A stretch of 64,000 nucleotides of DNA from an uncultured Veillonellaceae bacterium (GCA_949286115.1 CASEBK010000032.1:1-64000); one strand, 5' to 3'. Counted from the first letter of the stretch, positions 8,885-18,486 are shown. Numbers and translations are program-made. Notes: generated by a model not told the origin, from the sequence alone.

Positions 8885-9910
8885 TTACTTCTTCCCCGTC
8901 AGTTTCGCCCCGAAATATGCCGCATACAGCGCTATCGCTTTCCCGATCTTTTTCATTCTCCGCGCATGACGGGCGGCCTGATGCATGTCTTTATGCGACA
9001 GGGGGCCCACCAGCGGGATATTCCGCCAGGGGGATGCCATGCGGAAAGAATTGTATTTCTGTACGGCCGGCAGATCCTGCACCCATGTCCGCCACGGTTT
9101 GACCAGTCCGGTAAAGTGGATCAGCACGGCTTCCGGATCGTAGATGAACTGTTTCTGCTTCTGCAGAAATCCCCGCAGCGACATGTTGTAAGTCCAGTTG
9201 TATTTCCGGGATACGTTTTTGAATCTTTTATCCAGCAAAACATTCAAAATGTCCTGATCGTGAGACTCCAGCCGCATGCCGGACCGCCGCCGTTCGATGG
9301 CCATCGCCGCCGATCTCTGGGACAGGCTCTCCCGGTTCCACGCAGGCACATCAATCATCATCATACCGCTGTTGAAATAGTCTGCGGTATGAAGCCGATT
9401 CAGACCTTCTGCCTTGCCCGTCGGAGAATCTTCTGCGCAGGCGGCGATATCTCCTTCCAGATCGATATCCATCAGGGGCGAAATATCCCCCTGACACATG
9501 ACGTCTCCATCAATGTACAGCACTCGCTGCACGCCCTCCGGCCCTACCGCCAACGGGATCAAGAAACGATAAAAATAGCCGGCGATCCCGTCTTTGTGGA
9601 GCATCTCCTGAAAAATCCGGTCATTAATATAGTACAGCGTCACCCCGGACTTCGTACCAGCGACCAGTTCCCCCATCTTCCTTTTATCGTCTGCGGAAAT
9701 ATCATTGAGCAGGATATGGAAAGCAAAATTTCTCTGCGGGTTGCTCTTCATGATAGAGCACATGGATATCCCCGTATGAATCAGATAATTGGACGTACCG
9801 GACAGCGCTACATGATAGGCCGTTTCGTCATCGCAACCCTTGACTGTTTCTTTTTTCAGCACTGCATCAGCCAACAGCTGATCCATTCCTTTTACACTGA
9901 TTTCTTCCAT
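8885..9910 (-). CDS. GT8-family glycosyltransferase (LPS glucosyl/galactosyltransferase type)
   Basis: About 341 residues from ATG 9908-9910 (MEEISVKGMDQLL) after AAAGGAA. GT8 retaining transferase: substrate-entry block AYHVALSGTSNYLIHTGI, FYRFLIP, then metal-binding DGD at 134-136 in VLYIDGDVM, YFNSGMMMID, the SHDQDILN acidic block and HFTGLVKPW near the C terminus. These are the hallmarks of WaaJ/RfaI-like core transferases. It is paralogous to the gene at 11292. The frame overlaps the end of the upstream GT4 gene by about 19 bases. Confidence 0.9.
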   Translation of the reverse strand: MEEISVKGMDQLLADAVLKKETVKGCDDETAYHVALSGTSNYLIHTGISMCSIMKSNPQRNFAFHILLNDISADDKRKMGELVAGTKSGVTLYYINDRIFQEMLHKDGIAGYFYRFLIPLAVGPEGVQRVLYIDGDVMCQGDISPLMDIDLEGDIAACAEDSPTGKAEGLNRLHTADYFNSGMMMIDVPAWNRESLSQRSAAMAIERRRSGMRLESHDQDILNVLLDKRFKNVSRKYNWTYNMSLRGFLQKQKQFIYDPEAVLIHFTGLVKPWRTWVQDLPAVQKYNSFRMASPWRNIPLVGPLSHKDMHQAARHARRMKKIGKAIALYAAYFGAKLTGKK

Positions 9911-11121
9911 GATGTTCCTTTCTTTTCCGCCGCTTCTCTGAGCAGCTGCTCCCACCGGTCCCAGACTTTTTCCGGAGCAAATGCTTTCATCGCTTCTCTG
10001 GCGCGCCGCCCCATGCGGACGCGCGTTTCCTGACTGGCCATGAGCGTCCGCAGGCCCGCTGCCAGTGCGTCCGCGCCGTCATCGGCAAGCAGCCCGCTCT
10101 CTCCGTTCGTGATGAGAGCAGCGGTCCCCGGACAGGACCGGAAGGCCACCGCCGGCAGTCCTGCGCTCATGGCTTCCGCCAGCGCATTGGGGAAACCTTC
10201 GTAGGCGCTGGGGAAGCAGAAGATGTCGCCCTTCACGTATTCCTCAAGGATGTGTCCGCTCTCCCCCATGAGGCGGATGCGCCCATCCAGCCCTTTCTCA
10301 TGGATCATTTTCCGCAGCTCATCCGCATAGGCGACGCCGGATTCGTTGCCGCCGCCCCAGAATTCCACGGACCAGTCCGGGAAGTCTGCCGCGACTTTCG
10401 CAAAGGCCTCGACGAGAAGGTGCTGCCGTTTCTGTTCTTTATTCATACGTCCCACATGAAGGATGGTATACGACGTCTTCTCCCCGGAAAGATCGGCCTG
10501 CCTCTCATACTGCGGCACCGCATTGGGGATCCAGACGACGCGGGCGTTCGGGCAGAACGATCTCATGACGGGAATGTCCTCTTCCAGCTGCACGTGCACG
10601 GCGGCGCTCTTTTCGATGGCCGTCCGCTCTCCCGCCGGCGACCGGGGCAGGATGATGCCGGGGCTGATGTAGGAGCGCATCACCACCGGAGTCCGGACGC
10701 CCGCCGCATTCAGCAGATAATTCCCCGTCTCGAAACGAAGGCAGGCGATGACGTCCGGGCCGATCTCGTCCAATACCTGCCGGATCTCCGGAGCGATCAT
10801 CCGCCCTTTCACCGATTCATTCCAGTCGCGGGCCCGGTTCGCATCGAAGATGCGGATCAGCTCCCGCACCAGCTTGCTCCCGCCGCCCACACACTGACTG
10901 AGGGACGGCTCCTTCCATTTCTCCGGGTGAAGGGCCATGAGGTTGTACAGCTTCACTTCCGGCGACAGGGGGTAAAATGGCTGGCCCGATCGGCCATAGC
11001 AGTAGATGATGGAGACTTCGTGGCCCCGCGCCGCCATCTCATTGGCCATAGCGCAGCACACGCGCTCAATGCCGCCGCTCATCTCGATGAATTTTTCAAA
11101 ATAGGCCAGTGCGATCTTCAT
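9892..11121 (-). CDS. GT4-family glycosyltransferase
   Basis: 409 residues, intact. N terminus MKIALAYFEKFIEMSGGIERV, donor-binding region with HVGRMNKEQKRQHLL, EX7E as EGFPNALAE, and WDRWEQLL near the C terminus. This is the best internal reference for judging the two damaged paralogues. It is the first gene after the terminator at 11245-11284, so it probably opens a transcription unit; a possible extended -10 (TACAAT) lies in 11190-11215 without a convincing -35. Confidence 0.9.
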   Translation of the reverse strand: MKIALAYFEKFIEMSGGIERVCCAMANEMAARGHEVSIIYCYGRSGQPFYPLSPEVKLYNLMALHPEKWKEPSLSQCVGGGSKLVRELIRIFDANRARDWNESVKGRMIAPEIRQVLDEIGPDVIACLRFETGNYLLNAAGVRTPVVMRSYISPGIILPRSPAGERTAIEKSAAVHVQLEEDIPVMRSFCPNARVVWIPNAVPQYERQADLSGEKTSYTILHVGRMNKEQKRQHLLVEAFAKVAADFPDWSVEFWGGGNESGVAYADELRKMIHEKGLDGRIRLMGESGHILEEYVKGDIFCFPSAYEGFPNALAEAMSAGLPAVAFRSCPGTAALITNGESGLLADDGADALAAGLRTLMASQETRVRMGRRAREAMKAFAPEKVWDRWEQLLREAAEKKGTSWKKSV

Positions 11122-11244
11122 TGCCGTATGATCCTTTCTTTTTCAGGTTCTTCCGCCTGCAGGAAGCGGCGCGCCTGTCACGTTGCCATTGCTTCCCATT
11201 GTATCACATGCAGCGGTCCCTCTTCTACCAAAAGGAACGCCGCT

Positions 11245-11284
11245 AACAAAAAGATCCGACGCTTTCTACCGCATCGGATCTTTT
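11245..11284 (-). terminator. Intrinsic terminator after the GT8 gene at 11292
   Basis: Inverted repeat AAGATCCGA (11251-11259) and TCGGATCTT (11274-11282) with a T tract on the minus-strand 3' side. It separates the upstream GT8 gene from the GT4 gene starting at 11121. Confidence 0.8.
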
Positions 11285-11291
11285 ATCTGTT

Positions 11292-12275
11292 TCACAATTT
11301 ACTCTGAATGTACTTCCCATACCATTTGAGCATCTCGCCCCAGCGTCCGTACATGCGGGCGGTGCGCGCCGCCTGATGGAGATTCTTCTGTCCCTTCGGC
11401 GGCACGGGCGGGCAGTCTCTCCACGGCGAGGCCTGCTGGATGGCGGCGTATTCCCGGACGACGGGCCATTCCTGCACCCAGCTGTGCCAGGGCTTCGCGT
11501 GGCCGGCGAAGTGGATGATGACCTGCTTTTCATAGTCGTCGTTCATGGGCTGCTTTTTGAAAAGGGACTGGCGATCAAGATTATAGAGATAGTTATATTT
11601 CCGGTCAATGTAGAGGGTGTGGCCGTCGAGCATCTGGTTGTGGATATCCTGATCGTGATGGGAGAGGCGCTTGCCCATTTTCTTCACGTTCTCCTCCGCC
11701 CGGCGAACGATGTCGTCGAAGAAGCCTTTTTCCCGCCAAAGGTCCACATTGATGAGCATCATGCCCGCATTGAAATAGTGCGCCGTATGCACGCGCTCCA
11801 TCTGGAGCCGCTCTTTCCGGTCTGTGACGACGGCCGCGGCGTTTCTTGCAAAGTCCAGCTCCGCCAGGTACCGCAGGGACCCCCGCACCATCATGTCTCC
11901 GTCAAGGTAGAGCACGCGGTCCGCCACACCATCCAGCGCGGGCGGCACGAGGAACCGGTAGAAAAAAGCCGCCACGCCGTCGGAAAGGAGCATGGACGTA
12001 AAGCAGGCGTCGTCGATGAGATGCACCTCTATCTCGCTTCCCGCCATGTCCGCCGCCTCCGAGAGGCGCGCCTTTTCGTCTTCCGTGAGCTCATTCACAA
12101 AGACATGATAGGTGATGGGCAGGTCGGCATTGTATTTCGCCGCAGACAGGATGACCACGCCCATATGAGGGATGTAATCCGCCGTGCCTGTGAGCGCGAT
12201 GTGAAAGGTCTTCCCCTCTGCTTTTTTCCCAAGAGATACGGTCTCTGTCACCGCATGTGCCAATACATTCGCCAC
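11292..12275 (-). CDS. GT8-family glycosyltransferase
   Basis: 327 residues. Same architecture as the gene at 8885: HIALTGTADYIPHMGV entry, FFYRFLVPP, DGD at 125-127 in VLYLDGDMM, HYFNAGMMLINVDLW, SHHDQDIHN and HFAGHAKPWHSW. Predicted to add a hexose to LPS core or a related glycan. It follows the ChbG-like deacetylase gene after 72 bases on the same strand and ends at the strong terminator at 11245-11284. Confidence 0.9.
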   Translation of the reverse strand: MANVLAHAVTETVSLGKKAEGKTFHIALTGTADYIPHMGVVILSAAKYNADLPITYHVFVNELTEDEKARLSEAADMAGSEIEVHLIDDACFTSMLLSDGVAAFFYRFLVPPALDGVADRVLYLDGDMMVRGSLRYLAELDFARNAAAVVTDRKERLQMERVHTAHYFNAGMMLINVDLWREKGFFDDIVRRAEENVKKMGKRLSHHDQDIHNQMLDGHTLYIDRKYNYLYNLDRQSLFKKQPMNDDYEKQVIIHFAGHAKPWHSWVQEWPVVREYAAIQQASPWRDCPPVPPKGQKNLHQAARTARMYGRWGEMLKWYGKYIQSKL

Positions 12276-12347
12276 GATATTTCCCCCTTATTCCATATCC
12301 GGCCATAAATCGAACTTCCTTGAGCCCATGCCGTGTGGCATTTCTTT

Positions 12348-13206
12348 TCACTCTAACTCCCGGAAGTTGATGACCTCCACCTGCTTCTCTGCGAGCAGTG
12401 CAGCAATGTCTTCTGAAAGAATCGCGTCTCGTTCCGCTTCAAAGTCGTGCTCCCAGCGGCAGGCTTTTTTCAGTATGGCCGTGTCGGTGCCGGGATGCAT
12501 CATCACTTCGGTCACGCCGGGCTTCAGCGTCTCGATGATATGGCGAAGATGAGACTCGCTCACCGCTTCGCCGGCGACGATGCCTGCGAAATGGTCGGAC
12601 GTGCGGAAGCCCCGGCGTCTGGCTTCCTGCCCGGCGAGCAATGCGAGAGCCGCAAGGCCTGCCCGGCCGACGAGCTGCCCGAGACTTCCTGAGGTACCGG
12701 CAAAAAGCGGCGTCCGGGGGATGCGCACGGCGTCGATGTGAATAGCCTCCGCCGCATCGAGCACGGCCGTAAAGATGCCCGGCAGGACATGCATGTGCTG
12801 GTGGCTGTCCACATGAGTGAGGGAGAGGCCGGTCTTTGCCATCTTCGCCGCCTGCGCCGCGAGCTCCCGCCGCACCTCTTCCATGACGACGCGCCCGGCA
12901 AGAAAGCGCTTCACGAAATGGATATAGTCGTCATAAAAGACGCCGTCTTCCGTCACGAGAGAAGGGATCTCCTCCGGGGGCAGCACGGGATAGCCGTTCA
13001 CCAGTGTGAAGTGGATGCCCACGCCGAGCGCGGGATGGGCGAGCGCTGTCTCCACCGCGTCGCCGAAGGCTTTGCCGCCGGGCATGAGCGTCGCCGAACG
13101 GAGGCATCCCCGCTCCACGCATTCCGCCACGGCGCGGTCAATGAGCGGGTGCCGCCCGAAGTCGTCGGCATTCACTATGAGCCGCTTCTGTCTCTGCTGT
13201 TTCATC
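12348..13206 (-). CDS. ChbG/HpnK (YdjC) family carbohydrate deacetylase
   Basis: About 285 residues. The family removes acetyl from N-acetylated sugars using a metal. NADDFG near the N terminus and THVDSHQHMHV are the signature metal-binding and catalytic blocks, with MMHPGTD late in the protein. ATG 13206 is preferred because AGGGAG lies at good distance; an in-frame ATG at 13209 sits too close and one at 13229 has no ribosome site. With the PIG-L protein at 2480 this gives the locus two unrelated deacetylases. The true substrate is unknown. Confidence 0.87.
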
Positions 13207-13246
13207 ATGACTCCCTGAAGATCATTCATAAAAATTTTCTACTGTA

Positions 13247-13252
13247 TTATAG
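13247..13252 (-). promoter_or_regulatory. Extended -10 promoter for the ChbG-like gene
   Basis: Minus strand TGCTATAAT gives a consensus -10 with the TGn extension. No good -35 hexamer is seen at 16-18 bases. It lies between the terminator at 13275-13306 and the ribosome site of the gene at 13206. Confidence 0.45.
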
Positions 13253-13274
13253 CACAGGGCCTGCTGCTCTCCGG

Positions 13275-13306
13275 ACAAAAGGAAAGAGCGCGTCTCGCGC
13301 TCCTTT
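13275..13306 (-). terminator. Intrinsic terminator after the AlgJ/DUF1574-like gene
   Basis: GAGCGCG-TCT-CGCGCTC stem followed on the minus strand by TTTCCTTTT, immediately past the stop at 13309. Confidence 0.75.
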
Positions 13307-13308
13307 GC

Positions 13309-14421
13309 TTACCAGGGATAATTGGCCCGCTTCGTCATGATCTTCCGCTCTTCTGCCGACGGCACCCATTGCTCGTGATCCGGATCGTAAGCCGCGCGAT
13401 CGCGCACTGCCTTTTCGCAGAAAGCATCCACATTGTCCGGCGTCACATACACCCCGAAGTCCGGCACCCAGGTGATCTTGTGCTGTCCCGATACGATATC
13501 GAGGATCTTGTCGCAGATGAAGGCGCGGGGATGGGACGTTTCATACCAGAAGTAGTTGTTTGCCGTCACATAATTGACGCCGCTGAAGTCCCAGAAGGAT
13601 GAGATCTTTACCAGTTCCTTCTTGAAACGATTCATCAGGTCCATGTCATCCGCCAAGTAAGTCGTCATGTGGAGCGGATTAAAAAATATTACAAGCTGAA
13701 TCCCGCGGGCATCGCAAATTGCTTTGACCGCTTTGACTGTTTTCAGGCATTCGCTGAAGTTTTTCTCATTTTTAATTTCGTTTTTATATGGCGAAATTTT
13801 GAATTTATCTGCCTGCACATGTTTATCTGGCTGCCTCTCAATCCCCATCTCAATAGATTCCGGAATGATAGACGTCCCCGTCGTATGAAGCATATTGATT
13901 GTTTGTCCTTTGGGTTTCTTCATTGCCGCTCGAATCAGACTAAACCGGAATAAGTACTGGCTGTAAGCAACCGTGCTGTCTTTAAACGTGGTCGGATAGG
14001 GACAATTCAATGCAGAATTCATTGAATGTTTATCATCAAAAGTATACGCAAAATCATCCACGCCTAAATAAACTTTCCGGATATGTGGATTCTTTTGCAA
14101 AACCAGCGGAAGCTGCGCAAAACAATCTGTCGGCCGTCCGCCAATAGCCCCCATATTATAGGTCCCATCCCCTGCTACACGGGGATCTGTTTTCATCACC
14201 CTGCTGGACCCCCATAAATAAGAATCGTATTGCTGCGCATGATCTCCTGCAAGCAAATATCTCATCCTCACAATTCGACAATTGATTTCCGGACTTTGCA
14301 CGACGGGCCTATCCGGATGAAACACGCCATAATAATCCAAGTGGTAATTCGCCGCTGCCACAGCCCCCATAACGACAGCTGCCGCTGACAGAAAACTGAT
14401 TAAAAACTTTTTCGGTTTCAT
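13309..14421 (-). CDS. SGNH/AlgJ-DltD-like partner protein of an MBOAT acyltransferase
   Basis: 370 residues with one N-terminal membrane anchor (about residues 7-25), then an extracytoplasmic domain. YLWGSSRV near residue 70 resembles the GxSR nucleophile block of DUF1574/AlgX/DltD-like SGNH proteins; a late TSHPRAF block could supply the catalytic histidine. It begins nine bases after the MBOAT stop. MBOAT proteins usually move an acyl group across the membrane and hand it to such a partner, so O-acylation of the surface glycan is the likely role. Assignment to a precise family is uncertain. Confidence 0.7.
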   Translation of the reverse strand: MKPKKFLISFLSAAAVVMGAVAAANYHLDYYGVFHPDRPVVQSPEINCRIVRMRYLLAGDHAQQYDSYLWGSSRVMKTDPRVAGDGTYNMGAIGGRPTDCFAQLPLVLQKNPHIRKVYLGVDDFAYTFDDKHSMNSALNCPYPTTFKDSTVAYSQYLFRFSLIRAAMKKPKGQTINMLHTTGTSIIPESIEMGIERQPDKHVQADKFKISPYKNEIKNEKNFSECLKTVKAVKAICDARGIQLVIFFNPLHMTTYLADDMDLMNRFKKELVKISSFWDFSGVNYVTANNYFWYETSHPRAFICDKILDIVSGQHKITWVPDFGVYVTPDNVDAFCEKAVRDRAAYDPDHEQWVPSAEERKIMTKRANYPW

Positions 14422-14430
14422 AAAGGCCTC

Positions 14431-15810
14431 TTAAAACTGGAAATACAGGAATTCGCTCCCCTGATAGCACTGACTCAGCGTGTACAGGAACAGCCCGGTC
14501 AAAACGGTAAGCCATTTGTAATTCATGCGGAAATATTTCGGTACGAAACTGGACACGCCCGGTACGACGGCACATACGCCGATGAATGCGGCGATCATCG
14601 CCATTTCTTTGACTTTGAGCAGCTGCGGCGCAAATGTGTCTGTGATCCCCGCCATGGCGCTCAGTACGGCGAAGGCGGTCTCAAAATTTTCCGCTCGGAA
14701 GAAGACCCACGCGATATCTACAGCCAGGAATGTCACGAGCCAGCCCGCTGCTTTTGGCAGGCTCTTTCCCGCTTTTCTCCACAAGTGATTGATGCAGATG
14801 TACACGCCGTGCAGGCCGCCCCAGAAGATGAAGGTCCAGCCAGCGCCGTGCCACAGACCGGCCAGCAGCATGGTGATCAGGATGTTTCGCAGGTGGTGCC
14901 CCGTGCGATTTCCGCCGAGGGGGATGTACAGGTAATTTTTTAGAAACGCGGAGAGCGTCATGTGCCACCGACGCCAGAATTCGATGATGCTCGTTGATTG
15001 GTACGGCGAGTTGAAATTCAGCGGTAGATGGAAATTCAGCATCAGCCCGAGGCCGATGGCCATTTCCGAGTAGCCGGAGAAGTCAAAGTAGAGCTGGAGC
15101 GTGTAGGCAAAAGAACCGAACCAGGCATCAATCATGCTCAACTGGTCGGCATGAGCAAAGACGTCGTTCGCATAGCGGGCCAGGTTGTCTGCGATGAGCA
15201 CTTTCTTCGCCAGCCCAATGGTGAACCATACGATGCCCCGATTCATGTTTTCATAGTTGATATGGTAGTTCTTCTCGTCCATGAACTGCGGGATCATGTC
15301 TTTGTGGTAGAGGATCGGCCCGGCGATGAGGTGCGGGAAGATGGTCACGAAGAGGAAGTACCCGCTCTTCGTGTAGCCTTTCACTTCGCCCCGGTAGGAA
15401 TCGACCAAGCAGGCGATCTGGGTGAAGGTGAAAAAGGAGATGCCCAGAGGCAGCACGATCTGCGGCACCACAAATCCCGTGTGGAGGATACTGTTCACGG
15501 TCTCCACGGCAAAGGCGGTGTATTTGAAATAGCCCAAGAGGCCCAGGTCGAAGAGGATGCCCGCGATGAGCCAGGCCTTCCGCGCCTTTCCTTCATTCCT
15601 CAGGATGCATCCCGCTGCGAGGTAGTTCACAAGGATGGACGTAAGGAGTATAGGAAGATTTCCCACGTCCCACCAGGAGTAAAAGACGAGAGAGGCGAAG
15701 ACGAGAAACCACCGAGCCCAGCGGCTTCCCAGCTTCGCGGCAGTGAGATAGTACAGAATGAGCGTCAGCGGCAGAAAGCCGAGAATGAAGACGTAGGAAT
15801 TGAAGAGCAT
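14431..15810 (-). CDS. MBOAT-family O-acyltransferase (AlgI-like)
   Basis: 459 residues, about ten membrane segments. The N-terminal MLFNSYVFILGFLPLTL is the usual MBOAT start; FWRRWHMTLSAFLKNYLYIPLGG and LLAGLWHGAGWTFIFWG carry the conserved WHMTLS and catalytic-histidine LWHG blocks. Transfers acetyl or another acyl group to extracytoplasmic glycan with the downstream anchored partner. It is the first gene of the minus-strand glycan locus, behind a consensus-like promoter at 15839-15868 and GGAGG before the ATG. Confidence 0.92.
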   Translation of the reverse strand: MLFNSYVFILGFLPLTLILYYLTAAKLGSRWARWFLVFASLVFYSWWDVGNLPILLTSILVNYLAAGCILRNEGKARKAWLIAGILFDLGLLGYFKYTAFAVETVNSILHTGFVVPQIVLPLGISFFTFTQIACLVDSYRGEVKGYTKSGYFLFVTIFPHLIAGPILYHKDMIPQFMDEKNYHINYENMNRGIVWFTIGLAKKVLIADNLARYANDVFAHADQLSMIDAWFGSFAYTLQLYFDFSGYSEMAIGLGLMLNFHLPLNFNSPYQSTSIIEFWRRWHMTLSAFLKNYLYIPLGGNRTGHHLRNILITMLLAGLWHGAGWTFIFWGGLHGVYICINHLWRKAGKSLPKAAGWLVTFLAVDIAWVFFRAENFETAFAVLSAMAGITDTFAPQLLKVKEMAMIAAFIGVCAVVPGVSSFVPKYFRMNYKWLTVLTGLFLYTLSQCYQGSEFLYFQF

Positions 15811-15838
15811 AAAAGACCTCCGGTAAAAATTCAGTCTT

Positions 15839-15868
15839 ATTATGCCCCTCCTATTTTTATTCTGTCAA
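15839..15868 (-). promoter_or_regulatory. Promoter of the MBOAT-led envelope operon
   Basis: Minus strand TTGACA (15863-15868), 18-base spacer, CATAAT (15839-15844). Transcription would start about 25 bases upstream of the MBOAT ATG. Confidence 0.65.
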
Positions 15869-15985
15869 GCCGATAAGAAAGACTCCTCCCAGACTCCTGC
15901 AGCAGGGGGTGTCATGCCGCTTTCCCCTGTCTTTCCCGCGGAGCGCTGTGGTATGATGGTACAAATACGGAAAGGATGTGGGACC

Positions 15986-16846
15986 ATGAAACAGGTATGG
16001 AAATGGGCTGCTGCGGCGGCTCTGGCGGCGATGATCTCCGGAGGGATGACCGGGCCGGTCGCAGCCGTGCAGGCGGCGGCCCCGGCAGAAGAGGCTTCGA
16101 TGACGAGCGCGCAGCAGACGGCGCGGGCGGAGACGATGGCGCTCCTGTGGATGCGGACGGCGGCGGAGTACCGCGCGCTCTGCTATCAGGGGTACAACGC
16201 AGCCATGGCAGAGATCGACCGGGCGCTTATAGACTCGCGGCGCGGAGAGAAGCCGCTTGCCATCGTGCTGGACTGCGACGAGACCGTGGTGGACAATACA
16301 GCGGCGCTCGGCAGCGCGGCGGCCAACGGCAACGGCCTCTACACGTCGCCGTGGTGGAACGAATGGGTCGCCCGGGGAGAGGCGGCGGCCATGCCCGGCG
16401 CGGCGGAATTTCTGAACGAAGTGCACCGGAAAGGCGTGGCCATCTTCTACGTGACGAACCGCCTCGCCTCCACGGGGTACGCCGCGACGGAGCGGAACCT
16501 GCGGGCGCTCGGCTTTCCTTCGGTGGACCGGGAGCACCTGCTCCTCGCGACGGACAAGGGCAATAAGCAGAACCGCTTCGACAAGGTGGCCGAGCGATAC
16601 GACGTGGTCGTCTACATGGGGGACAACGCGGGCGATCTCCCTCTCGGCACGTATGGGAAGAGCCGGGCGGAGCGGAACGCGGTGATCGACGCGCACCGGA
16701 AGGATTTCGGCACGAAGTACATCGTCTTCCCGAACCCAGTGTACGGCGCGTGGGTGTCCGCGCTGGCAAAGGACTACCTCTCCCTCTCGCCCGAAGAGCG
16801 TGACGCCGTCGACATCCCGCTCCTCCTTGCGGGGAACGCCCAATGA
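15986..16846 (+). CDS. e(P4)-like class C acid phosphatase / 5'-nucleotidase, exported
   Basis: About 286 residues from ATG 15986 after AAAGGA. The signal peptide spans residues 1-30 with an AxA cleavage region (VQA-AAP); no lipobox cysteine is present, unlike the classic lipoprotein e(P4). HAD phosphatase motif DCDET at 96-100, VTNR at motif II, and a late GDN block. Likely hydrolyses nucleotides or other phosphomonoesters in the periplasm. The stop overlaps the ATG of the rRNA methyltransferase gene (ATGA), although no functional link is obvious. Confidence 0.88.
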   Translation: MKQVWKWAAAAALAAMISGGMTGPVAAVQAAAPAEEASMTSAQQTARAETMALLWMRTAAEYRALCYQGYNAAMAEIDRALIDSRRGEKPLAIVLDCDETVVDNTAALGSAAANGNGLYTSPWWNEWVARGEAAAMPGAAEFLNEVHRKGVAIFYVTNRLASTGYAATERNLRALGFPSVDREHLLLATDKGNKQNRFDKVAERYDVVVYMGDNAGDLPLGTYGKSRAERNAVIDAHRKDFGTKYIVFPNPVYGAWVSALAKDYLSLSPEERDAVDIPLLLAGNAQ

Positions 16847-18222
16847 AGGCGCAGCTTCCCGTCCGACCGGGCGGCGTGTATACGCTCGCCATAGACGATC
16901 TGGGCATCCACGGCGAAGGCATCGGGAAATACGAAGGGTTCACCCTCTTCGTGCCGGGAGCGCTTCCCGGAGAGACCATCCGCGCGAAGGTGACCCTCTG
17001 CAAAAAGTCCTACGCTGCGGCCTCTCTCGAAGAGGTCCTCACGGCCTCGCCCGACCGTGACCGTCCCGCCTGCCCGGTCTACGCAGGATGCGGCGGCTGC
17101 CAGATCTCTCACCTCACCTACGAAGGGCAGCTCCGAGCGAAATGGCAGCGCGCCGCCGGGGCCGTCTCCCGCATCGGCGGCTACCCCGCAGAGATCGTGC
17201 GGCCCGTCCTCCCCGCGCCCCATCCCTTCGGCTACCGAAACAAGATGGCCGTGCCCGTGGGCCGCGTGGGCGGACGCACGCGCCTCGGCTACTACCGGCA
17301 GGGCAGCCACGCCATCATCCCCACCCTCTCCTGCGCCATCCAGCAGGACGCGAACAACAGGCTCCTCCTCTTCGCGGAAACTTTCATGAACCAGCACGGC
17401 ATCGCCCCCTACGATGAGAAGACCGGCCGCGGCTCCGTGCGCCACATCATGGGCCGCGTGGGCGACGGCGGCGCGCTCATGGCGGTCATCGTCACCGCCA
17501 CGGCAGACCTCCCCGCGGAAGCGGAATGGATCTCGGAAATGCGGGCCGCCCTGCCCGAGCTCGTTTCCATATACCACAATGTGCAGAGCCGCCCGGGGAA
17601 CGTCATCCTCGGGCCGAAGATCCGCTGCCTCTGGGGGCGAAAGACCCTCGCCGCCTCCCTCTGCGGCCTCACCTTCGAAGTCTCGCCGTACTCCTTCTTT
17701 CAGGTGAATCCCGAGCAGGCCGAGCGCCTCTACGACACGGCTATGGACTTCGCCGGCCTCACCGGATGCGAGACCGTCATCGACGCCTACTGCGGCACCG
17801 GCACCATCTCCCTCTGTCTGGCCAGAAAAGCACGGCGCGTCATCGGCATCGAGATCGTCCCCGACGCCATCCGCGACGCGAAAAAGAACGCCCGGGCGAA
17901 CGGCATCGCCCACGCCGAATTTTACGCCGCCGACGCCGGCGCGCTCATGCCGAAGCTCTACGCGGAGGGCCTCTCGCCGGACGTCATCGTGTGCGACCCC
18001 GTCCGCGCCGGATGCAGCGAAGACGTGCTCCGCGCCGCCGCAGGCATGCGGCCCCGGCGCATCGTCTACGTATCGTGCAACCCTGCCACCTTCGCCCGAG
18101 ACGCCGCCCGCCTCCGCCCTCTCGGCTACACGCTCGTCAAGGTCCAGCCGGTAGACATGTTCCCCCAGACCACCCACGTGGAGCTGGTCTCCCTCCTCGT
18201 ACGAGAGGACGACATTCTCTGA
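16843..18222 (+). CDS. rlmD: 23S rRNA (uracil-5-)-methyltransferase, RlmD/RumA type
   Basis: 459 residues. A TRAM domain occupies about residues 8-65. The 4Fe-4S cluster cysteines begin with CPVYAGCGGC (77-86). The SAM-dependent methyltransferase domain follows, with DAYCGTGTISL, the DPVRAGC motif (commonly DPPRxG) and catalytic cysteine in YVSCNPATFARD. In Firmicutes such enzymes often modify two 23S uridines (RlmCD), so U1939 or U747 specificity is not decidable. Ends at a strong terminator. Confidence 0.9.
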   Translation: MKAQLPVRPGGVYTLAIDDLGIHGEGIGKYEGFTLFVPGALPGETIRAKVTLCKKSYAAASLEEVLTASPDRDRPACPVYAGCGGCQISHLTYEGQLRAKWQRAAGAVSRIGGYPAEIVRPVLPAPHPFGYRNKMAVPVGRVGGRTRLGYYRQGSHAIIPTLSCAIQQDANNRLLLFAETFMNQHGIAPYDEKTGRGSVRHIMGRVGDGGALMAVIVTATADLPAEAEWISEMRAALPELVSIYHNVQSRPGNVILGPKIRCLWGRKTLAASLCGLTFEVSPYSFFQVNPEQAERLYDTAMDFAGLTGCETVIDAYCGTGTISLCLARKARRVIGIEIVPDAIRDAKKNARANGIAHAEFYAADAGALMPKLYAEGLSPDVIVCDPVRAGCSEDVLRAAAGMRPRRIVYVSCNPATFARDAARLRPLGYTLVKVQPVDMFPQTTHVELVSLLVREDDIL

Positions 18223-18225
18223 CAC

Positions 18226-18252
18226 GAAAAAAGCGCCTCACCGGGCGCTTTT
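18226..18252 (+). terminator. Intrinsic terminator after rlmD
   Basis: GCGCC-TCACC-GGGCGC stem followed by TTTT, starting about ten bases past the stop codon. Confidence 0.8.
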
Positions 18253-18301
18253 CGCATGCGCGAAAACGGAAATCCTTTCGCCGTCATTTCACAAAATGCA
18301 G

Positions 18302-18442
18302 GCAATAAGTGAAATCAGCGAAAGAAAAGTAAAATGCTATTTCAGTTTTCTTCACTTAATTTCACTTATTTTTCAGTTATTTTTTCACTTATTGCCGCAA
18401 TAAGTGAAATCATTTGACGAAATTGACGGATAAAACTAAAAT
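18302..18442 (+). promoter_or_regulatory. Operator array and promoter of the AlbA/Schlafen-type regulator
   Basis: The half-site TTCACTTA or its complement occurs at 18303-18314 (inverse), 18351-18358, 18361-18368, 18384-18391 and 18401-18408 (inverse). The last two form a 27-base palindrome, TTTCACTTATTGC (18383-18395) and GCAATAAGTGAAA (18397-18409), around one base. Five bases later is TTGACG (18414-18419), a 17-base spacer and TAAAAT (18437-18442). The placement suggests strong autoregulation by the downstream gene product. No gene is present in this stretch. Confidence 0.65.
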
Positions 18443-18486
18443 AAAGTTAAATCTTCAATCCGTAATTTCACAAAGGAGTACCCGCC

